This document shows positions 1 to 11,813 of a DNA stretch of 64,000 bases, in pieces (position 1 is the first letter of the stretch; every line of letters begins with the position of its first letter). Made by a program: the position numbers and the translations under genes. Source of the DNA: Diogma glabrata (Eukaryota > Arthropoda > Insecta > Diptera > Cylindrotomidae); the NCBI GenBank assembly GCA_963693315.1, contig OY856188.1:203029636-203093635 (forward strand). The letters are read 5' to 3'. Below the pieces are notes generated by a model. That model searched no databases, was not told the DNA's origin, and saw only the letters and a program-made list of their open reading frames with translations.

Positions 1-1
1 G

Positions 2-451
2 AAGTGTCTACGTAGACCTAATCAAATTAGTAGAATAGCCACGAGAGTTGATAACAGTTTGAATAGGACATTTGGTAACCTTAAGGACCGTATTCCGAAA
101 GAAAAAAGAACGGGCGTTGTTTACAAAATTGATTGTGACTGTGGAAAATCTTATATTGGTGAAACTTCTAAGACGATAACCACTAGGTTAAACCAACATA
201 AGGTTGACGTAAAGTATACAATGAAGAATAAGAATAACATAACACATCATAGATCTGCCCTATGTAGACATGCCATTGAATGCAACAATAATTTTAAGTT
301 TCAAGAAGCCTCAATACTTGACTATGCGTCTAATAAACATAAGAGAGTGTTCAAAGAGATGTGTTATATCACACGTCACAACAATTCAATAAACTACAAA
401 ACGGATTGTAGAGGTTTACATAAGAACTATCTGAGCTTAATCAATCGTTAA
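2..451 (+). CDS. Penelope-like element, C-terminal GIY-YIG endonuclease part (5'-truncated by window edge)
   Basis: The frame is already open at the first complete codon (position 2) and runs to a stop at 449-451, so the start lies outside the window; the TTG near 59 is not a credible start. The protein has the GIY-YIG layout of the endonuclease at the C-terminus of Penelope-like retroelements: a basic lead-in ending RIPKEKRTGVVYKIDC, then SYIGET about 12 residues later, a downstream R and H (TTRLNQHK), CRHAIE, and a late glutamate in KEMCYI. In this family the domain nicks target DNA for reverse transcription, and the RT domain would lie upstream, outside this window. No stop or frameshift is seen in the visible part, so this end may be intact. 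No terminal repeat was recognised downstream. Confidence 0.85.
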   Translation, partial: KCLRRPNQISRIATRVDNSLNRTFGNLKDRIPKEKRTGVVYKIDCDCGKSYIGETSKTITTRLNQHKVDVKYTMKNKNNITHHRSALCRHAIECNNNFKFQEASILDYASNKHKRVFKEMCYITRHNNSINYKTDCRGLHKNYLSLINR

Positions 452-1638
452 GATAAGGGAATAGCATATATTTTATTGGTTTGTTGATTCAATATTGTTG
501 TTGTTTAGGTAGTTTTCTTAATAAAGATCAGTAACTCTTAACAGGGATACAGAAAGTTTTTCCAGCTTGGCATAAACATCTCTCAGTTTAATTTTATATT
601 TTATATTATTTTTTTATTTTATTTTTTTTATTTGAGAATATATATCGCATAGATAATGACGTAATATAATTGGCACATATAAAAAATATAATGTTAGGTT
701 TTTATTACAAGAAGGAATATATAATTAATTGCTAGTTATTTGGTTTTTGATTTTGTTTTTTGTATTCAGTTAATTTTTAAATTTTGATGACACGATCATA
801 TGTTGATCTAAAAGTTTTTTTATATATGTGTTAATGCCAGTTTATATAGTTTTTTCCTTAATTATCATTGTTTTATATAAAGCATTTTTTTTAAAACCAT
901 GAAGTTATAATTTAGGTATGTTTTCTATAATGTTAGCGTCACTAGCCATATTAGAAATATTAACATGTTTGTAAATGTTGTTCTGATTTTTTACAGACTT
1001 TCCTTGATAATGACTAACAAGTCGAAATATTGGAGTAACTATAACTAACAAAAATTAAAAAATTGTAAAATAAAACTAAACAGTTTTTATGTAATTTTTG
1101 TAGTTTGATTTTTCAACTTGTCTATAATAAGCTGTTTTTGAAAAAGGAAAATTTTTTCATATACTTATAATTTGAATAAAAAGACAAGTAACCATTGAAG
1201 ATTTTGTTAAAAAATTATGTTCATTTGCACCTTTGATAGCTAACAAATGGATATAAATCATAATATTTGCTAAAATGCCTACTAAAGAATATTTAAACTG
1301 CTTTCAAAATTAAGTGGTACGCATATGGCAACTCTCCCCTATTACATACAATTTCAATCCAACGACATATTTGGTGAAGATGATAAAATTTGTAACATCA
1401 TGATGTGTTAAATTCCATTACATATAATTTTGATATTCAAATGTAATTGTTTCTGGTTATACTATCTTTCTTACGTTATTTTTAATTTCATAAAAATTAT
1501 GTTCAACAAAAAAAAATATTGATCAAAGCAAACTACCGTTTAAAACGATAGTTAAATAAAACGCAAATTAAGTGTACCCAACAACTTCCCAAATTTTCAT
1601 GATGATTAATGTATTAATGCATAAAGAACAAACAGACA
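452..1638. other. AT-rich sequence after the Penelope end, nothing recognised
   Basis: Very AT-rich with homopolymer A and T runs. No frame with recognisable protein motifs, no tRNA-like boxes and no clear inverted repeat were seen. The first part may be 3' UTR of the Penelope-like element. Confidence 0.5.
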
Positions 1639-2064
1639 CACTGAAAAAAACATTTCTTATTTCCAATCGAAATGCAATTGTCTCAACCTCACCGTGCGGT
1701 CACATATGGCGAATGAAACTACGAAATTGCTTCAACAACTCTACAATTATAAATCGAAACATTTATGTGAAAATAAAATATAGTTCAATTAATCTCAAAT
1801 AGTTAAACTTTAAAATGAAAAATTCATGATATAAGGCCAAAGAAAATTTTTTTCAGGGAAATAGTCATTATCTTTATTGAACTACTGTTATATTGGATAT
1901 AACTCTTTATATTTTAAATAAACCTCATTCTGTTGTTAGGAAAATGTTATCGTGTAGTTGTCCCAATCACAGTGAAACTGTTTGCAAATAACTTTTCTTT
2001 GCATGAATAATCAACTACCAACTTTGAGATGAGGTTGTCATGAACTTCAATTTTTTTTTCAGTG
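1639..2064. mobile_element. Possible short MITE with CACTGAAAAAAA ends
   Basis: The left end reads CACTGAAAAAAA at 1639-1650 and the right end is its reverse complement (TTTTTTTTTCAGTG ending at 2064), giving 12-14 bp inverted ends about 426 bp apart. The same kind of end occurs at 7841 and 28523, where it follows TA, and a CACCGAAA variant bounds the well-supported MITE at 17340. No convincing target duplication is visible here (ACA before, CAT after), so chance pairing of A-rich sequence is possible. Confidence 0.3.
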
Positions 2065-5000
2065 CATACTTTCAATTTTATATATATTCAATATTTATTT
2101 AGCATGATGACTCGAATGCGAATTGCAAAAAACAGTAGCAATACAACTTTAAAAAACTGCATTATAGATCAATTTTTTAAAATTCGTAAAAACAAATTTT
2201 TATTATTTTTATGAATTCATGAATAAAAAGAAAATAATTTTAATGGTATTTAATAAGAATTAAAAAAAAAAAAATAAAAAAATGTACCACACCAGGAATT
2301 GAACTCACGACGTATAGAATCTCAGTCGACCTCGATATCCACATCGCAATTTGAAACGTTAAGAAATGATAGATATATTTCATATTTAAAAATATTTTGC
2401 CCTTTAAAAATGTACTTATATTAAAAATGGTAACGCGAATATATAAATTTTACTCCATAGAAAATTGCACAACACGGCTAAAGAAGGTTTCACTTCTTAA
2501 AGTATGGCAAGTAGTTGATTAATTTTTGAGCGATATTTAACGGAATGGGGTCTACCGATCTGTTTTTGTTTTCTACGCTCAGTAACATTAATCGAATTGG
2601 ATTTAAATTGGTGATAAGCGTAAGTGATAATTTTCTGTGATAGATTAACTTTGAAATTTGAAATAAGTATGATGGAGCATTATTAATATATCATTTGATT
2701 CACTTAGTTTGAGTGATCGATTTAAACTTTGATGAAAATAAAATATTAATTTTTCAGCACCGCACCATCTATTGCGAAAACATGTACACCAAAAATATAA
2801 CCACAATTTGTTCAAGGTAGGGTAGATAAAAGTCAATTTGAGCATTTATAAAATAAGACGGTATTATAAATCTAACAACTACACATTGAGTCAAGAACAT
2901 TTACCCTTCTACGTCGCTAACTGCAGTTTTTTATAAATAACTTTTATATTTCAACGATCATTAAATTAATTATATTTCTTGATTAAAAAAATTTTTTTTA
3001 ATTAAACTCAACCAATTACCATAATCCACAATAAATTACAACGAATTTGAATAAATTAAAAATTTCAATGAAGTACTCGAGTTGTAACATAAAGTTTTTA
3101 CTGTCTTGTGACGTCGTCATATTCACATTTTATGTCTTTTAATTTTGTTGCTGTGTAATAAATCTCTGTTGGATATATTCGTTATTTTTTTATTATTTAT
3201 TTATTATTCTGATGATTTTTTTTTGTCTTATATCAAAATTTTGTTTGTTTTATTCGTTTGTGATCATTTGCTTCATATATAAAGTAAATATGTTTTCTTA
3301 TAGAGTTTTTCTTTTGTTTATATATGTATATATTTTTTTATTGTTTAACAAAATGAAAATCTAAAGAACAAAAAAAAAACGAATGGAAAAATAACGATAC
3401 GAATTACGAACAGAGAAAATCTTTTATTTTATATTAACATTTCATTTACAGTAAACAGATGTAAGTATTATAAAGTTTACGATTTCAAAGTTGTTTTTGT
3501 TTTGTTATTTTGGTATATTTTGGAAAACTTTGAACTCGTCGACATTAGAATTATTTGCTTCGAAAAAATTTAATTCTTTGAAGGTAACGTTTAGTTTTAT
3601 AACTTTGCAAAGGAGGGATGAAGTTAAGGTTAGGATCGATTATAGAAGATTTTAGAAGATTTGTTAAAAATTATGAGTTCTGTCACTTTTACCTGGCACT
3701 TTTACCTGAGAGTTGGCAGTTGGCACTGAAAACAATTTTAAGGATATTAACTTTGATTACAGTTTCATTCTTACATTTTTTTCAGAGAGGATAAAATGTG
3801 ATTAAACGCCACTATGGCACTTGCTTCTGAGTCCATAAGGCGGCAGTAAATAACTTTTATATTGTTTCGGCGGCAGTAAAGTGTCGCCATTTTATTTTCA
3901 TATTTTTACGGCGGTAGTAAAGTAACATGTTGTTTTGAAAAACATTTGATGTATTAATTTCATATTTATCAAAAATTTAAACGTTTACCGAAAAAATAGT
4001 GTATTTAACTCAGAGCTGAAGTGACTTTTTGTGTTTCGTCTTTCCAAAGGTCGATCGCCAAACTATAGACTCAACACAAAAAATAACACTTTCGCTCCTA
4101 ATTAAATAATAAACTATTTTCACTCGAAATTATTTTTTAGATAAAGTTAACATATTTCATTTAATTTTTTTAAAAATTGTCTATGTTTCCTTAGAGACAA
4201 ATAACTAATATTTTCTTTTCATACACAACATTTCCCTATTTTCTTTTCTACTTTTCCAAGAATCACGAAAGTACTGCAAACTAAAAACCAACGACAATTT
4301 TCGCCATTTTGTTTATGCATTAAACTGAAGTGAAACATTTTGAAGGAGACGATGGTGGGTTTATAAGTTTTGATACTTAAAATAATTAGAGATATTGGAT
4401 TCTTTGATTAGGAGTAGAATTATTGTAGCATAAGCTGAGTCTTAAGTAGTGGGTCTTCAATCATGCGTTTTGAGTCTTGAGTTCCAAACTATTACAACGT
4501 CTTCAAGTCATGTATGAAAGCTCCTTTCAAACCCACCATTGTACCTCTGAATAAAATCATTCTTTCCGTGCTCTTACATATTCAAATGAACATTGAATAA
4601 TTAAAAAAAGAACATAACACAAATTATTTCTTGTTTCTTATGATTTATTTCCAACTTGCAAGATATTCTCTTATAGTTCTTATGATTTGCTGTGAATATA
4701 TAAATAAGACAAAAAATGGAATATTGTTGGTTCATATAAAATATAAACAAGATGGTTAAAGGAATATATAGCAGCAACAAAAACAGCAAGAAGATGGAAA
4801 AAATGAAATGAAACGAAGACATATTACCCTCTAACTAAGATATATACTCATTGCGCGCATTTCAAAGATGATGGGTGATTATTTTTTTCCTTGGTTCTTA
4901 TACAAGTTGAATTAAATGGGAGGGTTAGAGAAGAATTATTATGTTTATGTATTTTGTTTGGTTGTTTTTTTTGCTTTGTTGAAGATATATATTTTTGTTT

Positions 5001-5769
5001 ATGTTTCGTAAAGAAACGAACGAAGAAGAAATAAAAAATAATATTTGTTAGTTGTTATAAGAGATCTTTCATATAAAATAAATTAGTAATTTTGAAGTGG
5101 ATTCTACTTTTTACTATATTTCTATATTTTTTCAACGAGGTGAAATTAGTGGATAAAACCGTAATGGTTGTCTTGATCCTGTTAAAGAGTTTTATCGTTA
5201 AAGAGTTTTATCTAGGTAAAGAGTTTTATCATTTTCGAAGTGCGAATGTCTTTACGACTAAAAAAAAAAACTATTGTTAAATTAAACTCATATTTATTTT
5301 GAACCAGCCTGTTTGATGTGTTTATCAAAGCTTTTCTAATGCTTAGGCAGTATGCATAGAATTTATAACTGTGGGATTTACATCTATCAAAAATAATAGA
5401 AATCGTTTAAGTTGGTTAGCAACGAAATTTTTGGTGACTTTCCTACCGTGGTCGACGCAATCTTTATATAATTTTTTGCTCATCTCTCAAATAAATCAGT
5501 CACTAAAACGGTTGGAAATGGTTCTCTTGAACGCCTTTTAAGAAAGATCTTAAAATATCTTAACTGGTACTACTTGTTTCCGTCAATAAACGATGATTTT
5601 TTTGAGTTTCTTAACACAGAAAATCAAAAATTTACTGTAGCTAACACAGAAAAGTTAGTCGGGTCACTTGTTTTTGATTAATTATCAGTTATTTCAGTTA
5701 TTTCGAGTTAGTTTAAGTTTTTGATTAGAATTGAAAAATCTCAAATTTTTAAATCTTTTATCTAATATT
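2065..5769. other. AT-rich intergenic or intronic sequence
   Basis: About 3.7 kb with no recognised gene or transposon. The only short pattern noted is a triplicated CGGCGGCAGTAAA-like motif at 3838-3921, described separately. Small open frames here have no domain-like composition and look like chance AT-rich frames. Confidence 0.5.
3838..3921 (+). repeat. Three spaced copies of a GGCGGCAGTAAA motif
   Basis: Copies lie at about 3838, 3868 and 3909 (the last reads GGCGGTAGTAAA), spaced 30-40 bp in otherwise AT-rich sequence. They are short, GC-rich against background and in the same orientation. Function unknown. Confidence 0.5.
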
Positions 5770-6345
5770 TTTTTTTTAATAAAATGTGTTGTGTAGTAGG
5801 CATTACAATATGTGTCACAACAACACATAAAAACCTTTTAAGAACAAGGTCCCACAACAACATGCGTTCTAAGAATGTTAATGGACGCAAATCTTTTTTT
5901 TTGTTTTTTTATTTTTTTTTTGTTAAATAATGGATAACTAAACAATAAATCCCATCACATTTAAAATATGACATAGGCCAATATTTCGTGACAGGATAGA
6001 GAAAATAAAAATAAAATAAGAAATAAAAAGCAAATTTATTTTATAAATTTGCAAGAACAAAACTAAAATGGGTTTGCCAATAGTCCAGCTAATGGCATAA
6101 TCCTTGATAATGTAACGTACTATCAATGATTAAAGCTCAGATATATTTTTATATGAAAGCTCGATTCTTCGAGCAAGTTACAGGGTGTCATCATCAAGGA
6201 ATATTCATTAGCTAAGATTGAGAGTGTTACCGTTGACTAAATACAGTTCATCCGCCAGCACCCCTAAGATATCACCTTGGCTAGTTATATCTCACTGTTA
6301 TTGCCAGTGGTATGTGATATCTCACGTTAACTCATATTTCAATAG
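5770..6345 (-). repeat. Dispersed repeat family B, copy 1
   Basis: Read on the minus strand, this matches 56605-57010 in two blocks: a block around 6200-6345 (shared CACTGGCAATA and GTGAGATAT and GATATCTTAGG words, then CAACGGTA) and a block around 5790-5880 (GAACGCATG, CTTGTTC/CTTGGTC and an ACACAACACATTTTATT end). Partial copies lie at 35190-35330 and 47966-48092. No coding frame is conserved between copies. Class unknown; it could be a non-autonomous DNA element. Confidence 0.6.
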
Positions 6346-7834
6346 CAGGAGCTGGAGTAAGCAGGCTTGTCACACCCGTAGATCAAAAATAAAAAATAAA
6401 ATTAACAAATTAAAATAAAAACTGATCCCTCCATGCGTATATTGATACCTCCATGCGTATAATCGCTCGAGTAATATAATCGCTCAATCCAATTTATGAC
6501 CCATTCTGTTTCTATAAAAATTCTTAATTTTTTCGACAAAAAAATTATCAAATCAAAAAAACAAACTAAGAACAAGAAGAATGAAAATTTAAATTTTCCA
6601 AAATAAAAGCAAAAAATATTTAAAACCCAATATTTTCTTTTCTCCTTTTACCGCCTTAACTCTTGAATTCTTTTTTCGTAGTCAATTCTCGTACCAACAT
6701 TAAAATAATAAAAACAGAACAAAAACCTTTTTTTCTAATTTTATTTTTTGGTTACTTCTAAATCCTTTAAAAAGCAATTAAAAAATGAAATTTATGACTT
6801 TCATTTCAATGTTAAGAGAATAGAATATTAAAGATGAGAATAGTTAAATAATAAAATGAGGAAAGAAAATTGTGAGTACACTGGATGAAAGAGATGGGAC
6901 GGCCAAACATGCAAAACTTACTTTATTAAGATTTTATTTTTACAACGGTTTTTCCATTGAGTTTTCAAAAACTTTCTGCTTTTTCTACTGTTACAATAAT
7001 CCATCTTGACATCTGTTTCGCTGTTGTTTTGTGTTTTCCAGTCAGTTTTGGAAAAACGAATTTTCTGTTTCAAAAAACCCATCTAGTAGTCATTTTCATA
7101 TTCAAATAAAAAAATTCAGAATACATCACAAAAAATCAATAACTTTTTCTGCTTTATTATTTCCATCACTCCCATTATCTCTATTACCATTTCAGTTTTT
7201 CTTTATGTTTTCTTGTAATTTTTCTTATACAATAATAATTTCATTTTTCCTTGCAAAAATAGCAGAAACAAAAAATAACTTTTGATGATGAATTATTCAG
7301 TTCATGATTCAAGAACGAAGTTTATAAATTCTGTTTGTTTCTTTGAAGAACAAAAAAAAACAAAGAAAAGAAAATTCTTATAAATTTTTCTTATTTTTCA
7401 ACATGAAATTTTTATTTATATTTTCTTCTGTAGTCTTTTTGTTAAATATATTGTATATCCTTACAATATATTATGTTATAGTCAAAAAAAATATACAAAA
7501 TTTTGTACTTCTACTATTTGTCTATTTCTCATACTAAAAATAAATAAATAATTGAAAATTTTAGCAAAAATTTTAATGCAGTTCGATTTTTCTACTTCAA
7601 TAAATAATGTCTAAAGTTTTCGCTGGAATAATTTATAATTTATGACGTTTGTTGCCGGAAATATCCTTGAAGTGAAAATATCGTTGATCAAAAATACAAT
7701 TATCAGTATCCATTTGGTCTTTGTTTTCGGTACTTTATTGCTTCATGATCTGTTAGCTTTTTCCTGAAGCTATCTATATTCATTACTGGTTTTAAGAAGA
7801 TGTTAAAAAACAAAATGAGCATAAACTTCAGTCT
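6346..7834. other. AT-rich sequence, nothing recognised
   Basis: No recognised gene, terminal repeat or tandem array. The 84-residue frame near 7031-7285 is hydrophobic and phenylalanine/serine-rich, as expected for translated T-rich DNA, and is not proposed as a gene. Confidence 0.5.
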
Positions 7835-8649
7835 ACACTGAAAAAAAATTGGTCACTACAACCTCTTTTGGGCCAAACAAGTCTTCACTGTCATATATTT
7901 TTTTTGGATAATTTTATATCCTCGCCTTTTTAATATTTTTATGAAAAGATCGTTTAAAAATACATAGCTAATACTGCCAAAACCAAAAACCGTGAATTGG
8001 TATAATGATAATTGCAAGAAAATCGTGGATCGTCGTCAAGGTCAAACTCTATCATCAGGACACAACTGCGATTACAAAAAAATATGAAAATACAGCTTAA
8101 CAAGTAAAAGAGATGGCAAGGAATGATCGCAGGATATATACACAAAACGGCTTAATACAGAAGTGCAGAAAGGTCGCCATCAAATACACTAACACTAGAC
8201 CAACAAAGGATAAACCTTGCCAAACCCTAACAAAACATTACCAACAGCTTCAATAAAAGCAATGAGTCGTTTAAATACAGCTACAAAGAAAATGAATGAA
8301 ACGAAATATGGCATTAAAAGTTTAAAAATTTAATGACATAATTTATCTGTGTCATTAAACACATGAATTTTCAATCATTAAATTTTCTCAAACAAAAAAA
8401 TTAACGAATTTGTAATTGTTTAACGTTTGTTGTCATTAATAACATGTATTGTGGCATTAAAATATAAAAAATAAAAAATTATGACCAATTTGCCTAATTT
8501 AATGATAAAGTATCCTAATTTTATGACATATTCATGTTTTGACATAATTTTATGATTTTTGTTCATTGATTTATGTTCTATTTTGAAAAATTTATGAAAT
8601 TTTAGCATAGAGTTATGAAATAGTTACCGTTAAGACATCATCTTGGCAC

Positions 8650-8835
8650 GTAGCTATTCAACAAGAAATTAGTTTTACTTTCACTTTCTTTCGAGTCGTC
8701 CCGACTTTTAGTAACAACTTAAATTAGAAAATAATTATTTTACAGTTCAATAAAAATAATAATAATAAAATAGTGGAAAGTGAATAATTAATAATAATAA
8801 TAAAAGTGAATAATTTAGAATAATAAAAACAACGG
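8650..8835 (+). promoter_or_regulatory. Candidate 5' untranslated exon and splice donor of the THAP-element gene
   Basis: A strong donor-like sequence ACG|GTAAGT starts the putative intron at 8834. It follows a segment around 8650-8730 that is less AT-rich than its surroundings. Acceptor-like sites lie downstream at 9426-9427 (TTAACAG before the THAP ATG) and 10113-10114 (TTTATAG before the second frame). The exon model is inference from splice-site appearance only. Confidence 0.3.
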
Positions 8836-9081
8836 TAAGTTTGTGTATTTATTTGCAACTTTTTTGTGTATTCATAAATAACGTACATAACGGGACTCTT
8901 TAAAATTATTGGTATATAGAGCTTTTTCCCAAAAATATTGTGACAGCTCAAATCAGCTGTTTTAATTTGTGCATGTAAAATAATCAAAATTGATTGATTT
9001 TCCTTGCAAATTTGGTTATTTTGATTGCACTTAAAAGTGTTTTAAAAGTGAATTTTTGAAAACAATAATTAATTAAATTGT

Positions 9082-9335
9082 TAATTGTGTTGTGTTCTTA
9101 AGTTTTTAATGCATTAGGGATACTGAAATAATTAAAATCGCATTAAAATGTGGAAATTAAATCAACCTTCATTTCTTCAGAAATGAAGTTTCATTTAATT
9201 TCCATATTTTCATTTCGGTTTATTTACAAAAAACTAACAATATCAAATACTTTAGTTTAGTGTAAAATACCAGTAATAAAGTGTAAAATAATAATAAAAA
9301 AAGTTCAGAGACAATATTATATAAAATTGGTAATT
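9082..9335 (+). repeat. Left arm of inverted repeat around the THAP frame
   Basis: This arm pairs with 9550-9736 in inverted orientation over long matching stretches, such as GTTGTGTTCTTAAG with CTTAAGAGCACAAC, and AGTTCAGAGACAATATTATA with its complement near 9565-9590. The left arm carries about 65 extra bases near 9184-9248, themselves partly a back-folded copy of the AACCTTCATTTCT/TTTCCAT segment. Together the arms enclose the 9336-9549 loop with the THAP start. Confidence 0.75.
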
Positions 9336-9452
9336 AAATAAAATTGGGAAATTCTAATAAAATTATGCATATATGTATGTACATTAGTACATATAGTGGA
9401 AATTATAATTTTCGATTCTGTTAACAGGAACAGTTTTTGGTGCCTGGAAAAC

Positions 9453-9650
9453 ATGGTAATTACCTGTTGCGTATTTCAATGTGGAATGAGAAGTGGAAAA
9501 GATTTAGTGAAGTTTTTCAGGTTCCCTAAACAAGAGACTCGACGGAAACAATTATCAATTTTATATAATATTGTCTCTGAACTTTTTTTATTATTATTTT
9601 ACACTTTATTATTGTTATTTTACACTAAACTAATGTATTTTCAGAAATGA
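9453..9650 (+). pseudogene. Truncated THAP zinc-finger domain
   Basis: From the ATG at 9453 the protein begins MVITCCVFQCGMRSGKD and continues with VKFFRFPKQETRRK, the N-terminal half of a THAP domain: Cys at residue 5 or 6, Cys at residue 10, then the F-RFP motif. The conserved tryptophan and the second metal pair (C-x2-H) do not follow. After about residue 33 the frame turns into leucine/phenylalanine-rich translation of the right inverted-repeat arm. The upstream TTAACAG at 9421-9427 looks like a splice acceptor, and the longer frame from 9396 starts at GTG and is not preferred. THAP domains bind DNA and occur at the N-terminus of P-type transposases. This copy is truncated, apparently by the rearrangement that made the inverted repeat. 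Confidence 0.65.
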
Positions 9651-9736
9651 AGGTTCATTTAATTTCCATATTTTTATGCTATTTTAATTATTTCACTATC
9701 CCTAATGCATAAAAAACTTAAGAGCACAACACAATT
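9550..9736 (-). repeat. Right arm of inverted repeat around the THAP frame
   Basis: This is the inverted partner of 9082-9335. It overlaps the end of the THAP frame, so the last third of that frame is arm sequence rather than original coding sequence. Confidence 0.75.
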
Positions 9737-9908
9737 TGGAGTTTGATCATGTGTGGAAAGCCTGCGCAAAATATAGATTATGCGAAATAGAGGACAACAC
9801 CACCAAAGTTATATTAAAATAATGGCCATATTATACATTACCATCAGGCTTCAGATTGGTAAACATTATCTGCTTTTCGTATATAAATACATAATACATA
9901 CAATTCCA

Positions 9909-10055
9909 GTAAATGTCAAATGTCAAATGTCAAATTTAAGACCAACCTGAAATTTGTTACTATACCATTTTTCTTTCAAACTGAGAATTGTTACTTTCAA
10001 TGTGAGAACAGTAACTTTCAGTGGAATAGTACCTTTCAATTTGAGAATTATTAGT
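9909..10055 (+). repeat. Two short tandem repeats (TGTCAAA and a ~21-bp unit)
   Basis: Around 9912-9935 the word TGTCAAA is repeated three times. From about 9974 to 10055 a unit of the form TTTCAA-tGAGAA-tagTTAC occurs four times in degenerate form, with a period near 20 bp. The two lie between the THAP frame and the second frame of the same element. Confidence 0.55.
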
Positions 10056-10120
10056 AGTCTTATAATAAGAATTATTCCAATATCTTTGCTATATCTTTCC
10101 TTAATTATTTATAGATTGAT

Positions 10121-10489
10121 ATGGATTTTTCGACCATTAATGTGGATAATTCTACCAAATTGCCATCCACTTGGAATACAAACACACCACCAGTAGAAGA
10201 CCACCTCAACTTCTTAAAGAAATGCGATTTTCATGTCCAACCCATAAAACTATGCATAGGCGATAGTATTCAAGATATACAGGAAATTTTTGTTTATTTT
10301 GATACTATCAAGTATTCATTCAATAGCCTCATTAGAGCAGTCGACATATGCTTTAAAATGTTTTATGTCTTTAATTTGAAATTTCCGTCTCCTGCAGAAT
10401 TGTTTTGGAGATTTGTTGGATATCACCTTTCTAATTTAAACAGTAAAAACCAAAATATTCGAAAACGTATATTTTATCTGAATTTTTAA
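10121..10489 (+). CDS. Unknown conserved-looking frame in the THAP element (122 aa)
   Basis: The frame opens with ATG at 10121, seven bases after an acceptor-like TTATTTATAG, and ends in a stop at 10487-10489. An AAATAAA poly(A)-signal-like word follows within 10 bases. The protein is soluble-looking and has a coherent C-terminal segment, SIQDIQEIFVYFDTIKYSF then RAVDICFKMFYVFNLKFPSP and LFWRFVGYHL, which reads like a folded domain rather than translated AT noise. I have an impression of having seen similar segments in uncharacterised insect proteins but cannot confirm it. No catalytic motif is recognised. Position and splice signals suggest the last exon of a transposon-borne gene, possibly a co-factor or a remnant of the transposase C-terminus. 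The family is unknown. Confidence 0.5.
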   Translation: MDFSTINVDNSTKLPSTWNTNTPPVEDHLNFLKKCDFHVQPIKLCIGDSIQDIQEIFVYFDTIKYSFNSLIRAVDICFKMFYVFNLKFPSPAELFWRFVGYHLSNLNSKNQNIRKRIFYLNF

Positions 10490-11301
10490 AAAACAAATAA
10501 AAAGTGTGAATTTCAAAATTTAATTTGTTTTTCATTTTTCAATCTTCTCTTTAACTTTTTTCAGTGGGATAGGGACACACAGATGACAGTATGTAAAATA
10601 AATAAAATAAAAATGTGTTTTTCTATATTAACAACTCAAAAGCCCTGCGTTTTTGTTAAGAACGACTCCAAAATTTTAATTTTAATATGACCTTAATGTT
10701 AAGTTCTGATTAAGGTCCTGAAGTGAGATTTATTATTTAATGACTTATTCATAATTTAATGTTTGTTTTGGATTAAAATAATGTCAAATATCAGAAAAAA
10801 GATGATGCCAAAGTCATGATTATAATGTCTGCTGTCATACTAACAATGTTCGTTAAATTATGACGTTTTTTCATTGATTTGATGATAATATTTCATTAAG
10901 ACCCATCATGTTTATTAATGAATATCTTTCATAAAGTTACGCAACGATTCATAGAATTATGAAAAAAAATTTTTATGAAACAATGTCGTATGACGTTGTT
11001 TAATGAAATTTCATAATTTAACTATTGGCATTTCGTTAATACAATGACATGTTTCTTCGGCTGAAAAACAATGTTAAAGTCTTTAATATAATGTTTTATG
11101 TCGTTCTATTCCAGTACTTTTTTCTTTCAGTGTGCCAATACTACTTTTATACTTAATTGAGCACGATAAAGCCTGAATTAATAGAAAAGTTATACTAACC
11201 AAATATATTCGCCATATTAAGGAGGTAAATATAAATTGAGGTTAAATGGGAGTACCAAATTTTTTAATTATTTTAAGCCAATGGAATATACAGTTGGTTT
11301 A

Positions 11302-11309
11302 GTGTACAC
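11302..11309 (+). repeat. hAT target-site duplication GTGTACAC (left)
   Basis: This is an 8-bp copy identical to 12650-12657 and directly abutting the element end. It fits the hAT pattern nTnnnnAn and is itself a palindrome. Confidence 0.9.
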
Positions 11310-11670
11310 TAGGGCTTCTCTCCCGGGATCCCGTTGTCCCGGGATCCCGCAGTGAAAAAGACTCATGAGAAATCCCGGGAATCAAGGTGGTTCCCGGGAT
11401 TTCTCGTTGTTTTGGAATTTGTTTGATTTGTATGTTTAACACTATTTTTTTGAAGATGAAAAGGACAGTTGCAAGAAAATTACATATATTAATGCTTTTA
11501 TATTTTATTTGTATAGTAAAATTTCGCTACAAAATTCAATTAAATTTTGATTTAAAATCCCAAAATATAAATTTACAACAGAAAACGCGTAAACAATATT
11601 TCACTGGGCCAGTCAACCATAAAACGAATAAAATTTTTTTAGTGGAGCATTTTGTTTATATGCAGTGGCT

Positions 11671-11813
11671 GTTTACAGATTACGTAACGAAATGTTTACC
11701 ATTTCAACCTTCTCCTCCCTTACGGAACACATTGTAACAAGCAACAATGACAATTTTCTTCCAACCGTACCAATCCTCCTTCGCACCCTAAGGCCGTTAC
11801 GCAATTTGTGAAC
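11671..11813. mobile_element. Small nested MITE-like inverted-repeat element
   Basis: The left end GTTTACAGATTACGTAACG (11671) pairs with the right end CGTTACGCAATTTGTGAAC (ending 11813) over about 19 bp with a few mismatches. It is about 143 bp long and sits inside the hAT element. Similar CAAATTACGTAACG ends are, to my knowledge, common in insect genomes. No target duplication could be assigned. Confidence 0.55.

Larger units (their letters stand above)
7841..11137 (+). mobile_element. Probable DNA transposon carrying a THAP-domain frame and an unknown second frame
   Basis: The region holds a truncated THAP zinc-finger frame (9453-9650) and a second frame (10121-10489), flanked on both sides by stretches dense in short TTTAATGACATAATT-like words (about 8290-8630 and 10780-11090). 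That pattern resembles repeat-rich subterminal regions of DNA transposons. A candidate left end (TA then CACTGAAAAAAAA at 7841) and a candidate right end (TTTCTTTCAGTG ending near 11137) would be inverted partners, but the right flank reads TG rather than TA, so the exact ends are uncertain. THAP domains are known from P-type and other transposases. A full transposase catalytic domain is not visible, so this copy is probably internally deleted. Confidence 0.45.
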
